A stretch of DNA of 64,000 nucleotides from Galaxea fascicularis (taxonomy: Eukaryota > Cnidaria > Anthozoa > Scleractinia > Euphylliidae): positions 20,854,359 through 20,918,358 of the forward strand of contig OX419345.1 in assembly GCA_948470475.1 (NCBI GenBank), in the 5' to 3' direction. Below the pieces are notes generated by a model, which had not been told where the DNA came from, did not search any database, and saw only the letters and a program-made list of their open reading frames with translations. Numbering within the stretch: the first letter of the stretch is position 1; every line of letters begins with the position of its first letter. A program made the position numbers and the translations under genes. Below are positions 27,655 through 38,882 of this stretch, in pieces.

Positions 27655-30600
27655 GTTCAAGTTCAAGTTCAAGTTTATTAAAATTAATCAGCATGAGACA
27701 CAACAGCGCTAACCCGCAAATAGCTAAAGCTAATCTAGGCGGGTAGCGAGAAGGACTGTTTTAAGAGCAAATATAATTATGAGTATCAGATAAGTAAAAA
27801 GATATAATGATTACGATATGCACCTTGAATAAATGAATAGATCAATAGATAAAATAGAAATTGCAGTTAGATAAAGCTAGTTTGAGTATCTATTTTAAGA
27901 AAAAGAAAAAGAAAGTAGGAAAAGGAAAGAATATATAGCTATATAAACGATACAGAGATGAACTGAAATTATAAAAATACAGCTTACAAAATTAAAAACC
28001 TATTTTACATTGCATGTCATGTTACTTAATTTACTAATTAAAGTAGGTGTGTCAACATAAGTATCCTCCAATTCCAAAATATGTAAAACGAGCTGATGTA
28101 AAGAGGCCTTAAATTTATGTTTAGGGAGTACTCGGATACTTTGAGGGATACTGTTCCAAATCCTTGCACCGAATCTAGAAAATGAGTGTTTTAGCTGATT
28201 TGTTCTGGAATATTTAATGTTAAGACTACCAGCCTCTGAAAATCTAGTATTATAATGATACACTTGTGTTGGATGAAGAAATAGGTTAGAAATGTTTGCC
28301 GGCAAAATATTGTTAGAAACGTCATGCATAATAGTGCAAACTGACTTGCAATATTGAAAATTCAGCGGCAGGATATTATGTTGGATGAATAGCGGGATTG
28401 CATGAGATCTGTATGGAGCAAAATTAATTAAACGAAGAGCACGCTTTGCAAAATTAGCAACTTTTCCCAATTTGTTTGAGCAGCTTGACCCCACACAGCA
28501 ATGCCATAAGTTATGTAAGGCTGAATCGGAGACCGATATATGCTTGATAACGTATCAGTGGGAACAAAGTGTCTCAGTCTCGAATGAATTCCAAGAGATT
28601 TGCTGATCTTTGAGGAGATAAATAATATATGTTGCTTCCAAGTGAGGTTTGAATCGATGAGAATACCAAGGTATTTAACATAATCCTTCCTCTCTAGGGG
28701 AATTAAAGAATCTTTAGCGTGATCAAAAAGTTTTATAGATAAGTCGAAGTCCAATCGTTTCTGATATGGCCGGAAAATTACAAAATTTGATTTCTTGGTG
28801 TTAAGAGATAATTTATTTGCCGTAAGCCAATTACATACACTAGCAAGTTCCTTATTGACCATAGCTTCTAACGAGCGCAGATTCTTATCAGCATAGAGAA
28901 GGTTCGTATCATCGGCAAAGAGAAAGAAATTCAATTGATTAGACGAATAAGAAATATCATTGATGTATAACAAGAACAACAGAGGACCCAACACAGAACC
29001 TTGTGGAACACCACAGGAACTAACCTCAGTTTTAGAAATATATGGGCCGACTTGTGTTGTTTGGTGTCTATTTTTAAGGTATGAGCAAAACCAGCTCTTA
29101 ACTATACCTCTTATGCCATAGTGTTCCAATTTGTACAATAAAATATCATGGTCCACGGTATCAAACGCTTTTTTAAGATCTAAAAATATTCCGCATGAGT
29201 ATAATCTTTTATCAAAATTAAGTTGTATTTTATTAACAATATCAATAAGGGCGTGTTCTGTAGAACAGTTCTCTCTGAAGCCGTATTGAGATTTAGAAAG
29301 TATGTCATATTTATCAATAAAAGATTTTACTCGCTTATACATAAGTTTCTCAAAGATACGATTAAAAACAGACAAAAGTGATATCGGTCTATAATTGTTT
29401 GGGTCAGACTCGTCTTCATTTTTGAATACTGGTATTATTTTTGCATGTTTAAGCTTTGAGGGATAAATGCCTCTTTGAACTGACTTATTAAGTAAAATAG
29501 CTAAGGGCTTAGAAAGAAACTGGCATGCAACCTTTAGGATTCGAACAGGGCAAGAGTACAGTCCTAGAGCTTTATTTCGAGGAAGTGAGTCAATCTCAGC
29601 TACAATTTCACAGGGCAAGACTATGTCAAATGCAAAAGATGATGACGGAGTGCTGTCTTTAGGTAAATATTGGGAGAAGTGTATAGGGGAGTGCGGTATC
29701 TTGGATGTTAATTGAGGTCCGACGGAAGCAAAATGTTTGTTAAGAATGTTTGGAATTTCCAATTGTTCAGCGGTAATACTGTTATCGGGCCACTTAATGC
29801 AAGAGATTGCTTTACTATCTTAATTACGACTGATCAGTGCATTTATACCTTCCCAAGTCTTTTTCATGTTGCATACATTTTGCGTAAAATAATTGTGATA
29901 AAATGTTCTTTTACTAATTCGGGAAAGGTGCAGTATTTTATTTCTATAGAATTTATACTTGTCTCGATCACCAGAAAAGAAAAGCTCATTCTTGGTCCTT
30001 ATAGATTTTCTAATTCCCTTGGTTATCCATGGTTTTGACAGTTGCTTAATTTTACGTTTAGACAAAGAGCGAAGTGGGGCATGTTTGTTGGTTAATTTGT
30101 TCAACTTGTTATAAAAAGTAGAGAATAGCTTGTCGACATCACTCCCAGAGAGAAGAGATTCCCAATGTAATTGTGAAAGATCCTGCAAAAATTTCTGCTC
30201 AGAGAATTTTGAGTAATCACGAACAGTAATTTTGACAGGCTGAGTTGCTTCAATGGATGACTGAAAGACGCAGAATTGGGAAAAATGATCAGTAATATCA
30301 GAAACAATGTTTCCACTGACAAAATATTCACAGAACTTATTTGTAAAAATATTGTCAATAAGTGTTGCTGAATTATTGTACACTCTTGTCGGTTTATCGA
30401 TTGTCGGAAGAAGAGCATAGCTCTGTAGGCAATCAAGAAATTGTTGGGCATAGTTACAAGTTTGAGCACGAAGAATATTTATGTTGACATCACCTAAGAG
30501 GCAGATCGGTTTTCCTGTAGCGCTGTAGCGATCAACAGCATCTTCAAAATAGTCTAGAAAACGTTCCGCAGAATTATGTTGCCTATAAATAACGCCACAG

Positions 30601-31071
30601 ATAATGTTACATTGCTTCATAAACTTCAGTTCAATCTACAAAGCCTGGAATGCCTCATTAGATGTTCTTTCAATAACCGTATAATTCATTGTTTCGTCAA
30701 TGTACATTCCAACACCTTCAGCAGAAAGAGGTGTTGGGACAAACTCGAAGTTGTAATTAGGAATGTTTGGGTTGAAGTCAAGAATATCATTACAGATTCT
30801 AGTTTCTGACACTGCAATTATATTGAAATGAAAATCAAGTTCATGAAGAATGTGGCCTTGAAAATCATCTAAATTGCTCCTAAGACTTCTGATATTTGTA
30901 TGGAATAAAGACAGCTTCGATAGGGCGGATTCATTAGGTTTAAATTGTTGCTTAAAGCTTAAGGGAGAATAATATTTACAACGAATGCTTTTGAATAAAC
31001 AATTTAGATCTGGATCGACCGTAGAGTTTTCATCATTTAATTTAAATATATCAACATCGAAAATGCTAGTA

Positions 31072-33023
31072 AGAGGGTCTCAATGGGGTGGCGGCTTTTA
31101 CGGTTATCGGCTAAAATTTTGGCTCTTTTACGGCTATCGGTTAATTTTTTTCAGTTACGGTTAACAAAAAAGTTAAAAATTATTTTTTTTTTTGTTGCAA
31201 AAGGTTAAATATTAATAAACCTGTGTTTTTTTTAATCTTTAAAGCAAAGAAAAAGTCTTATGATCATCTCGGGCTTAAATAAGTTATTCTTTTGAAACAT
31301 TTTAATGTTTGATACATTATACCACTTCTAATATTATTTTACGTATAGAATTGTGAACTACGAAAAAGGATTCAATACAAGGGCATACACAAAACTTACG
31401 TCATACATTCTTACATTTACTTGTACGAGTGGTGTTCTGTTTGTCCTAATATGGTGTTATATACGTGTTAAATTGTCTCAAAATATAGCCATGCTTGATG
31501 CCTCAAAGTCCTTCAATGTACAGTCTAGCTTGCCTTGGGTACCTTTTTTTGCCTAGACATCAAACCGTGTCCACACCTTGACTTGCCTTCCGGACCTTGT
31601 TACTACTGGCTTACTAATTATAAGATCCTCTGAGTCACTATCCGTATCAACCTCGCTGATTTCAGAATATCTTTGAATATGAGATTTTTCGATCTCATTT
31701 TCTTAAAATGACATGTGCTCTTTGTTTAAAACAGAAAAAAAGGTTTAAGCTATTGCCAGTGAACTAAGATCAACTAACATTTCTTTTGTGAGGGATGAAA
31801 ATGATCATTCCTGATAACAGTTCATTATGAAAATAAATCAACTTCCTGTGAATGTCAGAGGCGTATTTTGCAGCTTCTAGTATCTGTTGTCCACGTGAAT
31901 CAATAATGCATCTGCAAGTAGGCATCCAGTTATATATATATATATATAAAAAAAAAAAAACAAACAAAAAACAAAATTTCAGGGTCCAGTGTTTTTTACG
32001 ATAGCGAAGGACTGTACAGAACGACTGTCTGCAGCAGCGTCGAAGAAAAACAGGGAATTGTTACAAATTGACAATGTTTACCGGCAACGTGTTTTACAAA
32101 CAGAGACATCTCTGCTAGTTGCTTTACTGGTATTTCGAGCGGAAGACCTCCTGAAAATCACAAATATTAATCCCCAGCAAGAAAACCAGATTTTCGCTAT
32201 CGAAACAATTAACTCCCAAAACATTTGGGGAGCTAATTTAGTCTCTGCAATCCGCAAGATAAAAGTCCCACAAAAATTTCGTGCCACGCGGCATCTTAGT
32301 ACAAAATTCATAACTTTAAGAGTACTTACTGTTCAGCTCACTTTCGCTATCTGAGGCAAGCAAAAGGGGTAGTTCCAGATTTAGCTGCTGCTGGGTCGAT
32401 AAAGAATAATTTTTCCTATTTTGCCGCTGATTTTGGCGAGCCGATAAAGTTTAAAGTCAAATGACCCAAGACCGAACTTCCTCGCTTGCTCGTTAAGACC
32501 AAGAAAGTCAATAACGTTTTTTTTGAACGTTGACAGTGTCCGATGCTCTTCGTGGACTTTGAGTCTTGCTTTGTACCTTTCGATTGGCCTTTCCTCACCC
32601 GTTCGATAAAAACTAACAACAGCTTTCAATACCGACATCGTTCAACTCACATGTACATGCCCACTGGGTGAAGAAATTGGAGATCTAAAAACAAAAAGCT
32701 GTCAACTTGTCCTACAAAACGCAGGCCAAGTGAGGTCAAGTGAGACTACCGGGGGTCCTGAAAACGAGTTTGGCCTATAAAAACGTATGAACCACATCTA
32801 CGACATGTACGGAGTCAAAGTATCAACGAAATAAGAAACGCAACAGGTCATAAGTGAGTTGAGCACCTTCCTTAAAATTAACAAATCTAGGGAACAAATT
32901 TTTTTTACGGTTAATTCTTTTTACCCCATTTACGGCTAACGGTTAAAATTTTTCAATTTTTACGGCTATCGACTAAATTTTTGGCCGTTTTACGCCTATC
33001 GGTTAACCCCATCGAGACCCTCT
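31072..33023. mobile_element. 1,952-bp DNA transposon nested in the LINE, 4-bp duplication
   Basis: The ends AGAGGGTCTCAATGGGGT and ACCCCATCGAGACCCTCT are inverted repeats with one mismatch. AGTA flanks both sides (31068-31071 and 33024-33027). Just inside each end are short tandem units of the type TTTTACGGYTATCGRYTAA, in the same (direct) orientation at both ends (31095-31150 and 32905-33006). No known transposase is visible. The superfamily is unassigned; a 4-bp duplication occurs in several groups. LINE coding sequence resumes in frame on either side, which fixes the boundaries. Confidence 0.85.
31553..32638 (-). CDS. Possible transposon-carried gene, tentative multi-exon
   Basis: On the minus strand a frame starts at 32638 (MSVLKAVVSFYRTGEERPIE) and stays open to about 32381. 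An acidic patch, LLLASDSESELN, ends at a good donor (GTAAGTAC) near 32330. Much further on, an acidic-to-basic end, DSDSEDLIISKPVVTRSGR, runs to a stop at 31555-31553. TRSGR-like tails are common in proteins of mobile elements. I cannot join the pieces in phase with confidence or identify a domain. It could be a decayed transposon protein. Confidence 0.25.
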
Positions 33024-33566
33024 AGTAAGTCGCTCGAGGCACTTTTTCGAAGGTATTTGTGATGGCAGGCTATTATTAAACTGGCCATGAGCATACGCAA
33101 TGTTAATGCCGTTATAAGGTAGTTCACGGAACAATTGTTTAGACAATTTACAATCTCTCTTCCCCGCCATAATGAGAAATGTAGAGGCAAAAAGCAATTA
33201 CACTTATCTGTGGGTTGTCAACAATGCACTCGGCGCGTTTTTTATTACTTTATGAGTCGCAGCAAGGGGTGAGGTTGTTAGAGGTTACCCAAGCAGATTT
33301 CTTATTGGTTACTGCATAAACCGACTACCAAGTTCACCACAAGCAAACAAAACAACCGTTTTCTATTAAAAAAAAAAAAAAACTATTTTCTTTTTCCGGT
33401 TTTCAGAACCTCGTCATGAAACCACATGGCTGTTGTTACTAGCTTGGTGCCAGTAAATCACTCGGGCACTTCGATAAAAGCGCTTTATGGCTTTTTACTC
33501 AAATCAGTAATGGTGCAACCGTTTTCCATTCACATTTCACTTTGAAGTGAACTGAACCTATTCGTA

Positions 33567-33987
33567 CAGTGAAACCCCGATTTTTCGATATACCAAGGGG
33601 GCAAGGGGGCAGCAAAATCATATCGTAGCAAGGCAAAGCAATTAATAATATCGTCGTATCAGGATATGGTCAACAATTAATTTTCATGCCCTATGGGACA
33701 AAACTGACTAAATAAAACTTTGTGTAATTGCTAGGGGTTTATCACTCTTTTACGGTATGTGATATTAATCATATCATTGTACCGGGAAAAACTCTGTGCT
33801 TGGGTCGCTAGATTTCCATGCATCGTTACTGATAACATGACCAGGAATATCTTTGAACCGAATATTGTTAAATAAGGATTCTGCTCCATACTGTACAATT
33901 TACTTTAACTTTTACCGGGACACAGAATGTTGACAGTAAAATCGGGAATGTCATTAAATCGACGATCCTTAATCCTGGGTTCCACTG
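33567..33987. mobile_element. 421-bp mariner/pogo-type MITE
   Basis: It starts CAGTGAAACCC and ends GGGTTCCACTG, inverted repeats of the Tigger/pogo style, with TA on each side (33565-33566 and 33988-33989). No transposase. The TA duplication and CAGTGRAACC end support the Tc1/mariner superfamily. Confidence 0.7.
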
Positions 33988-34604
33988 TAAATTGTTCCCG
34001 AGAATTTAACCTCCTTTTTTGTGACAGTGAACGTTGTTAAAGTGTGAAGATACAATGAGGTATTTTTGTATCGTTTATAAGCATGGTAGAAAAGCAGTTT
34101 ATCCGAATGGCCATTGGAGCTTTGAAAAAAACTTGAGGTAACCAAGCATTTCTTTCTTAATTGGGTTCAACAGCCCTGACTAAGGTTCGCATTTCGCGCA
34201 TATTTACTATAAGGAAGCACATCCCATTTTCTGGGGTGACTTCGAGACGTAAGAATAAGAGACGCCATGCTTGGATTTCATTGCTGCGTTACGAAAGACC
34301 ATGTGAAATGATGTGTTGTCGACTGAAGATGCTGTTTATGGGGTCTGATTAGCACTAATCCACTCTTAATTAAAAGAATGCAAGGAAAAAACTGCATTGT
34401 TGAGACACCTATGCAAACATCTTTGACGGGAAATTATACATTCTTACAATCGTGTGTGCAGGGCTGGGCAACGGGCAAATTGACCGTCTGTTAACACAGC
34501 TTTACCCAGGTGCTTTTAACATCCCTACCAATGTTTTCAAGAGAAGACCACAGCCAAGTTAACTATTCTGCCCAGGTGCACTAACCTCTTGCCCAACTGT
34601 TCAA

Positions 34605-34637
34605 AATCTTAACCTTTAACCCCTAAGGGGTCTCCCT

Positions 34638-34682
<45 letters not shown>

Positions 34683-34710
34683 AGTCACTCTTGGGGATGA
34701 AAGGGTTTAT
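34605..34710. repeat. Short dispersed repeat with AACCCCTAAGGGG end
   Basis: The block from TTTAACCCCTAAGGGG through GACGAGTAAAATCGTCTGGCG to GGGGATGAAAGGGTTTA has weak inverted ends (TTTAACCC against GGGTTTA) and a small inner hairpin, GACGAGTAAAATCGTC. From general knowledge it resembles a repeat common in coral genomes. It lies just past the stop codon of the CDIPT-like gene. Confidence 0.45.
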
Positions 34711-34767
34711 AAAACCCCTGTGGATGGGCATGGTTTCCACCAGTAACTAGATAAGTCTTGGCAGTAA

Positions 34768-34773
34768 TTTATT
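34768..34773 (-). promoter_or_regulatory. Candidate poly(A) signal of the CDIPT-like gene
   Basis: TTTATT on the plus strand is AATAAA on the minus strand, 247 bases past the stop codon at 35020. It is the nearest canonical hexamer downstream. Confidence 0.45.
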
Positions 34774-35019
34774 CTTAGCATCTTTGTGTTGCTTTTTGAG
34801 GTTGTAATTCTACCCAGAGTGTAGGACAAGATGAAGTACCCTCTAGAGGTTTGACAGCACACTGTTTTAAAGGGTATGATTTTTTTTTCCAGATTCTTCA
34901 CTGTTTACTGTCCAGGGTATAGAGTTTGTAGATCTTGGCATGAAGTGATTTCAGGCACCACACACCCATGCCCCATTCTAATGAGTATCAACCACTGTCA
35001 TCAGTATCATCTTGTGTTT

Positions 35020-38000
35020 CTAGCTGGTGGATTCCATTGTCTGTTCAGGGGGTGGTGATGTTCTATTGTGTTCATGTTCGGCCAGTAAATCCAGTATGTG
35101 GCTTTTAATAAACCAGACCTGTTATAGAAAAATACGAGCATTGCTCAAGAAAAAATCTTTTTGTGTGTTTTTTATTACAACATGCACCAAATCCTACACG
35201 TGTTTCCTCTTCCTTTGCACAACATAAAATCCTTAATCTTTTGAAAACCATGAGATGTGAATTGGTAAACAATTCATTTGACAAAAAGGTTGGGCAAAGG
35301 GAACTTCAATTAATTTGAAGCTAAGGAGACCAAATGAATGTGATTGCAAATTCCAAAACTTCATTGACTGTATTTGATCTCAAGAATGCTGATGTCTCAG
35401 CTATTGTTGTTACATGGAACAGCACAAGACTTACTTCCACCGCCATACAGAGGGTGCGGCCAGACACTAGTAACCCAGTTACTCCCAGCTGGAAGTAGTG
35501 TGACATAAAAGGATTCCACAGGTGGGTCTTGAGGCCATACAACCACATAGGGAGCCCATGCAGACCACAGATGGCAAATGCACCAACTGGGGTCTTAAAT
35601 CCTATAATGAATTAGATCTTAAGTCCATAAAGACAGTAATCTGAAAGCAACATCAAGTGACATGTAAATTAACTCATGACATACAAAATGTGAAGATCCG
35701 TAAAATCCGGCATGTTGGATTTCTATTGTTCAGTACACATAGCAGTCAGATTACTGTGCTGTTTCCTCAGAAATGGCATAACAGAACGCGCTAGTGAAAA
35801 GTGAATAAACTAAAGCTACTGAGTGAAAGGCTTTGGTAGACAAACATCTAAACATGTCTTAGGGAAAGCTAGAAAGTGAAGCAAGGTGATGGCCTGGTGA
35901 GCTACAAAAGCTCACCAAACTGCTACCAGTAATACAAAAAAGGACATACTGTACCATTAGCCATAACAGTTTGTACCCATGAAGGTGGACTAGACTTTGC
36001 ACTTCTCCACTGTGCTCCTAATGTATGTGTACATACAAATACCAGCCACTCCAATGCACTGATAAAGTAGCCCCACTAACATACAAAATAACATGTTATC
36101 ATCAGTGTTCATATGAACAGTTGAGGCAGGTGATGCTAACAAAAACAAACTGCTTGCAATACTGTATTAGAAAAAAAGAATAATTTATTGTGAAAGAGTC
36201 CTGAAGGTTTTGACTGCCATGGCCTGATAATAACACACAGCTGAGCCAGGGTTTCAACTCAGCAAAACTGAAGCTCTTCAAGGCAACCAGTGCACAACAA
36301 AAAGAAGAAAAAAGAGAGAGTGAGAATGATGTATATGAAATAAATCATATATCACATCTTCACATCATTCTCACTCATCTCTTTCACGGGAACATATGAA
36401 CCCACAATAAACCTGCTCCCAACGTCAGTGGCTCCATAGCTCAGTTGGTTAGAGCATCACACTGTTATCGCTGCAAGGTCACGGCTTCAATCCCAGTTGA
36501 AGTCCTGAATTTTTTTCAGGCTTCTTTACACAATTGCATAAAAATTGCGTTACAACTGCGAGGATCATCCTTCACTTGACTTAAACCGACAGAATTAGAT
36601 GCATTCTAACCATTTTTAGAATCAGTTCCCTTCCCCTCAGCTGAAGGGGTAGGGTGGGCCCTGCACTTTAAAAATTGCTCTGGGGGCCCTAGTCATAACC
36701 TTTACCTTGAAAAGTAAGGTCCAGAGCATTCCTCGGCCAAGATTATCACAAACAACATCTAGCTGAAAACAACAAACAAACAAATAGTGTCATTAGATAT
36801 AGAACAAACATACAACCTCTTTAGTGTATTAAAATATCCTTAACTGTACAATATTTAATTCTTTCACAGTAAACACTTTTCAGAGGTGACTACCTCTCGA
36901 ATTACTTGGGGCAACTGCCCTTAAAATAGAAGGATTTTTCATTCTTTTCCAATCATAGTTATTATTTTGCAGACCTCCCATATTCAGGTGAAATCTACAC
37001 ACTCCCAGCAGGTTCAAGTGAGTTACAGTTTAAAATGCTTCTAGTTTCAACATCACGACATCACTTGCACCCTGCTCTGTTACTTGAAAGACTGGAGACT
37101 TCTGTTCGTCCAGCGTTTCTAAAGACAACTCTGAACATGACATCACTATGAACTTTGTACCCAAGCTCCAAATGCAGAAGTTTGATTCAGCTGACGTGCC
37201 ACAATTCCATCCACACCTAGAAAAGAAAAAACAAAATAAAATTGAGTGAGTTTTTCACATAGCCAGGCCATACCTTATTATGTGTGCCCTTCTCTGGCTA
37301 AAAATCTGCTCACTTTTGCTATGTGGCTGTGAGGCACAGTCAGGAATGGACACATGTAAAATTAACTTAAGGGACTGGGCAGAAATCTTTAAATGTAAGT
37401 CTTATTGTGTGTTACACATCCTTCGTGCTGCAGAAGGGGTTTATGAATAATTTAGGCACAGCTTTTTTACAGAGCAATTTTCAGCTTTGATGGGGGGGGG
37501 GGGGAAGGGGGTCAGAGCCTCCCGCCTCCCAACTCCTGTCTTTTTTGGTGTTGCTCCCATCCCTAGGGATAATGCTGTGCAAGGACATACCATTGCTGGG
37601 TCTTAGTTTACCATGCAATTCGTAATCTTTGCAGACAGTCTTTTCTTGATTTTCTATGTAGTCCTTCCTGACTGCTTCCCATGTAGTCTGGCTGCCAATT
37701 CTGATGGGAATAGATTTTACCTTGTCTACTAAGACTCAGCAAAATGGTCTTTAAAGACATCATTTTTTGTTTCAATCTTTTGTACTTATACTCACTCACA
37801 TTGCTCACCTGCACTTACCTCTTCTGAAATTTTTGACAGCTTGCACAACACTACCCCCCTGACATTTCATGACCTCCTAGACCTTTAATGTAACCATCGT
37901 GAATAAGTTTACCCAGACGACGATCGAATAGTATCCCATGATGCAATTTGCTACGTACATGACGGAAGTATTTTAAAGCCTGATATTAGCCCGAGCGCCA

Positions 38001-38587
38001 ATTGTCGTATGCTTGAATATCATAAATTCTGTTTAAAGCCTTGGAAAACTCTAAATATTTTATTTAGGTCAAATAACATTGATGGGTTCTGGTTTCTATA
38101 ACATTCCAACGCATTAATAGATAAAGATAAGGCAGCGTTTTGTGTTTTTCTGCCGCTTCCCGCCCTTTAATCTCCCGCCTCCCGTACCGGGCTCCTGCCC
38201 CCCTGTCCCCCTCCACTTGATAGGCATGACTGGAAAATCAATTTAAACTGTGATTATCAATTATGTAACAATGAGTTGCGCTTACCATCCAATAATACAA
38301 AGGCTGTGTAGAAAGACAGAAACAAGACGGGATCGGTGAAAAATATCCAAGATGCTAACAAAAGTACGAGGCGAACATATCCTGCGGAAATTTTGAACAA
38401 GAGGTGAGCTTGGTTTAATTACGTAACCTAAGAAGCGATTCATACCGTAGACTGGGATAATTTGAGAAATCCTTTGTATAAAACTATACTATTCGCGAAC
38501 AAAAAAATAAAATGAGAACGAACCTATCAAGTTTGGTACAAACAGAAGAACATTTTCTTTTTTCTGTGTTGTCTGTACATGATCCAT
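35020..38587 (-). CDS. CDIPT-like CDP-alcohol phosphatidyltransferase (divergent paralogue)
   Basis: Seven short exons in phase: 38587-38524, 38381-38286, 37216-37161, 36762-36706, 36075-35955, 35601-35435, 35118-35020; 219 residues, the same size as CDIPT. The start MDHVQTTQKKENVLLFVPNL then IGYVRL mirrors CDIPT (ENVFLFIPNLIGYAR), with intron 1 at the same Gly in the same phase. The full catalytic signature is present: D53, D56, G57, A60, R61, G70, D74, D78. WGYFISALEWLVFVCTH stands where CDIPT has its SHW segment. Likely an integral membrane enzyme transferring a phosphatidyl group from CDP-diacylglycerol to an alcohol, or a related reaction; the acceptor is unknown, since the region after the motif diverges. 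It is head to head with the mL44-PDZ gene. Confidence 0.85.
36314..36600 (+). repeat. tRNA-derived SINE with leading hairpin
   Basis: From 36430 the sequence is tRNA-like, with A box TAGCTCAGTTGG (36437-36448) and B box GGCTTCAATCC (36483-36493). The acceptor stem does not close, and the body continues into GTCCTGAATTTTTTTCAGGC and ACTGCGAGGATCAT. A related copy lies at 45908-46080. A hairpin, GAGTGAGAATGATG...CATCATTCTCACTC (36314-36383), precedes it. It lies in intron 4 of the CDIPT-like gene. Not a functional tRNA. Confidence 0.75.
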
Positions 38588-38882
38588 CGTCTTCGTCCTG
38601 CACAGGTGGCACAGCACAAGAGCGGAGTCTGGGCTCAAACCACCGTAGAGCCACATGTCAATTCAACATGGCTGCTGTTGAGAACTTGATATACCGGTAA
38701 CATACGGAAATATTCTATGTTTTTAACTTTCCGGAACGGCTGTTTTATCTACTCAGGGCTTGGAATTGGTGTAAAATATATTTCCTCCCTGATGCTGATT
38801 GTAATTGCTCACAGTTAGGGGCTGTTGTTGATAAAGTTGGAGTGCATCATCTTGGAAGACGTTTCAATTGAGTTTATTTAGC
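38588..38882. promoter_or_regulatory. Shared head-to-head promoter region (295 bp)
   Basis: The CDIPT-like gene starts at 38587 (minus) and the mL44-PDZ gene at 38883 (plus). No TATA box is obvious. Both 5' UTRs must lie here or in exons I did not find. Shared regulation is inferred from spacing only. Confidence 0.45.

Larger units (their letters stand above)
27655..33240 (-). mobile_element. CR1/L2-type LINE with endonuclease and reverse transcriptase, inactivated
   Basis: Read on the minus strand from about 33200: an N-terminal MAGKRDCKLSKQLFRELP; an apurinic-type endonuclease (FHTNIRSLRSN, IIAVSETRI, VYRQHNS-like, LLGDVNINI, DHF); then reverse transcriptase with FLDLKKAFDTVDHD, GVPQGSVLGPLLF and FADDTNLLY (catalytic YADD-type box). 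A TTGAAC-type tandem tail ends it at 27655. Lesions: Trp to TAG near 30640, an in-frame TAA at 29820-29822, a frameshift near 28440-28490 before KRALRLINFAP, and a whole DNA transposon at 31072-33023. Without that insertion it is about 3.6 kb, full length for a one-ORF element. Frames on both sides of the insertion agree, because insert plus duplication is 1,956 bases. Confidence 0.88.

Noticed and set aside
31989..32354. A 121-codon plus-strand protein
   Set aside because: No recognisable domain; it lies inside the nested transposon and overlaps equally long frames on the other strand.
36430..36505. A functional tRNA gene
   Set aside because: It has A and B boxes, but the acceptor stem does not pair and the same sequence with the same tail recurs at 45908, so it is a SINE.
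37490..37506. The poly-G runs here and at 39270-39288 as regulatory G-quadruplexes
   Set aside because: Single homopolymer runs that could be length-variable or assembly artefacts; no further support.
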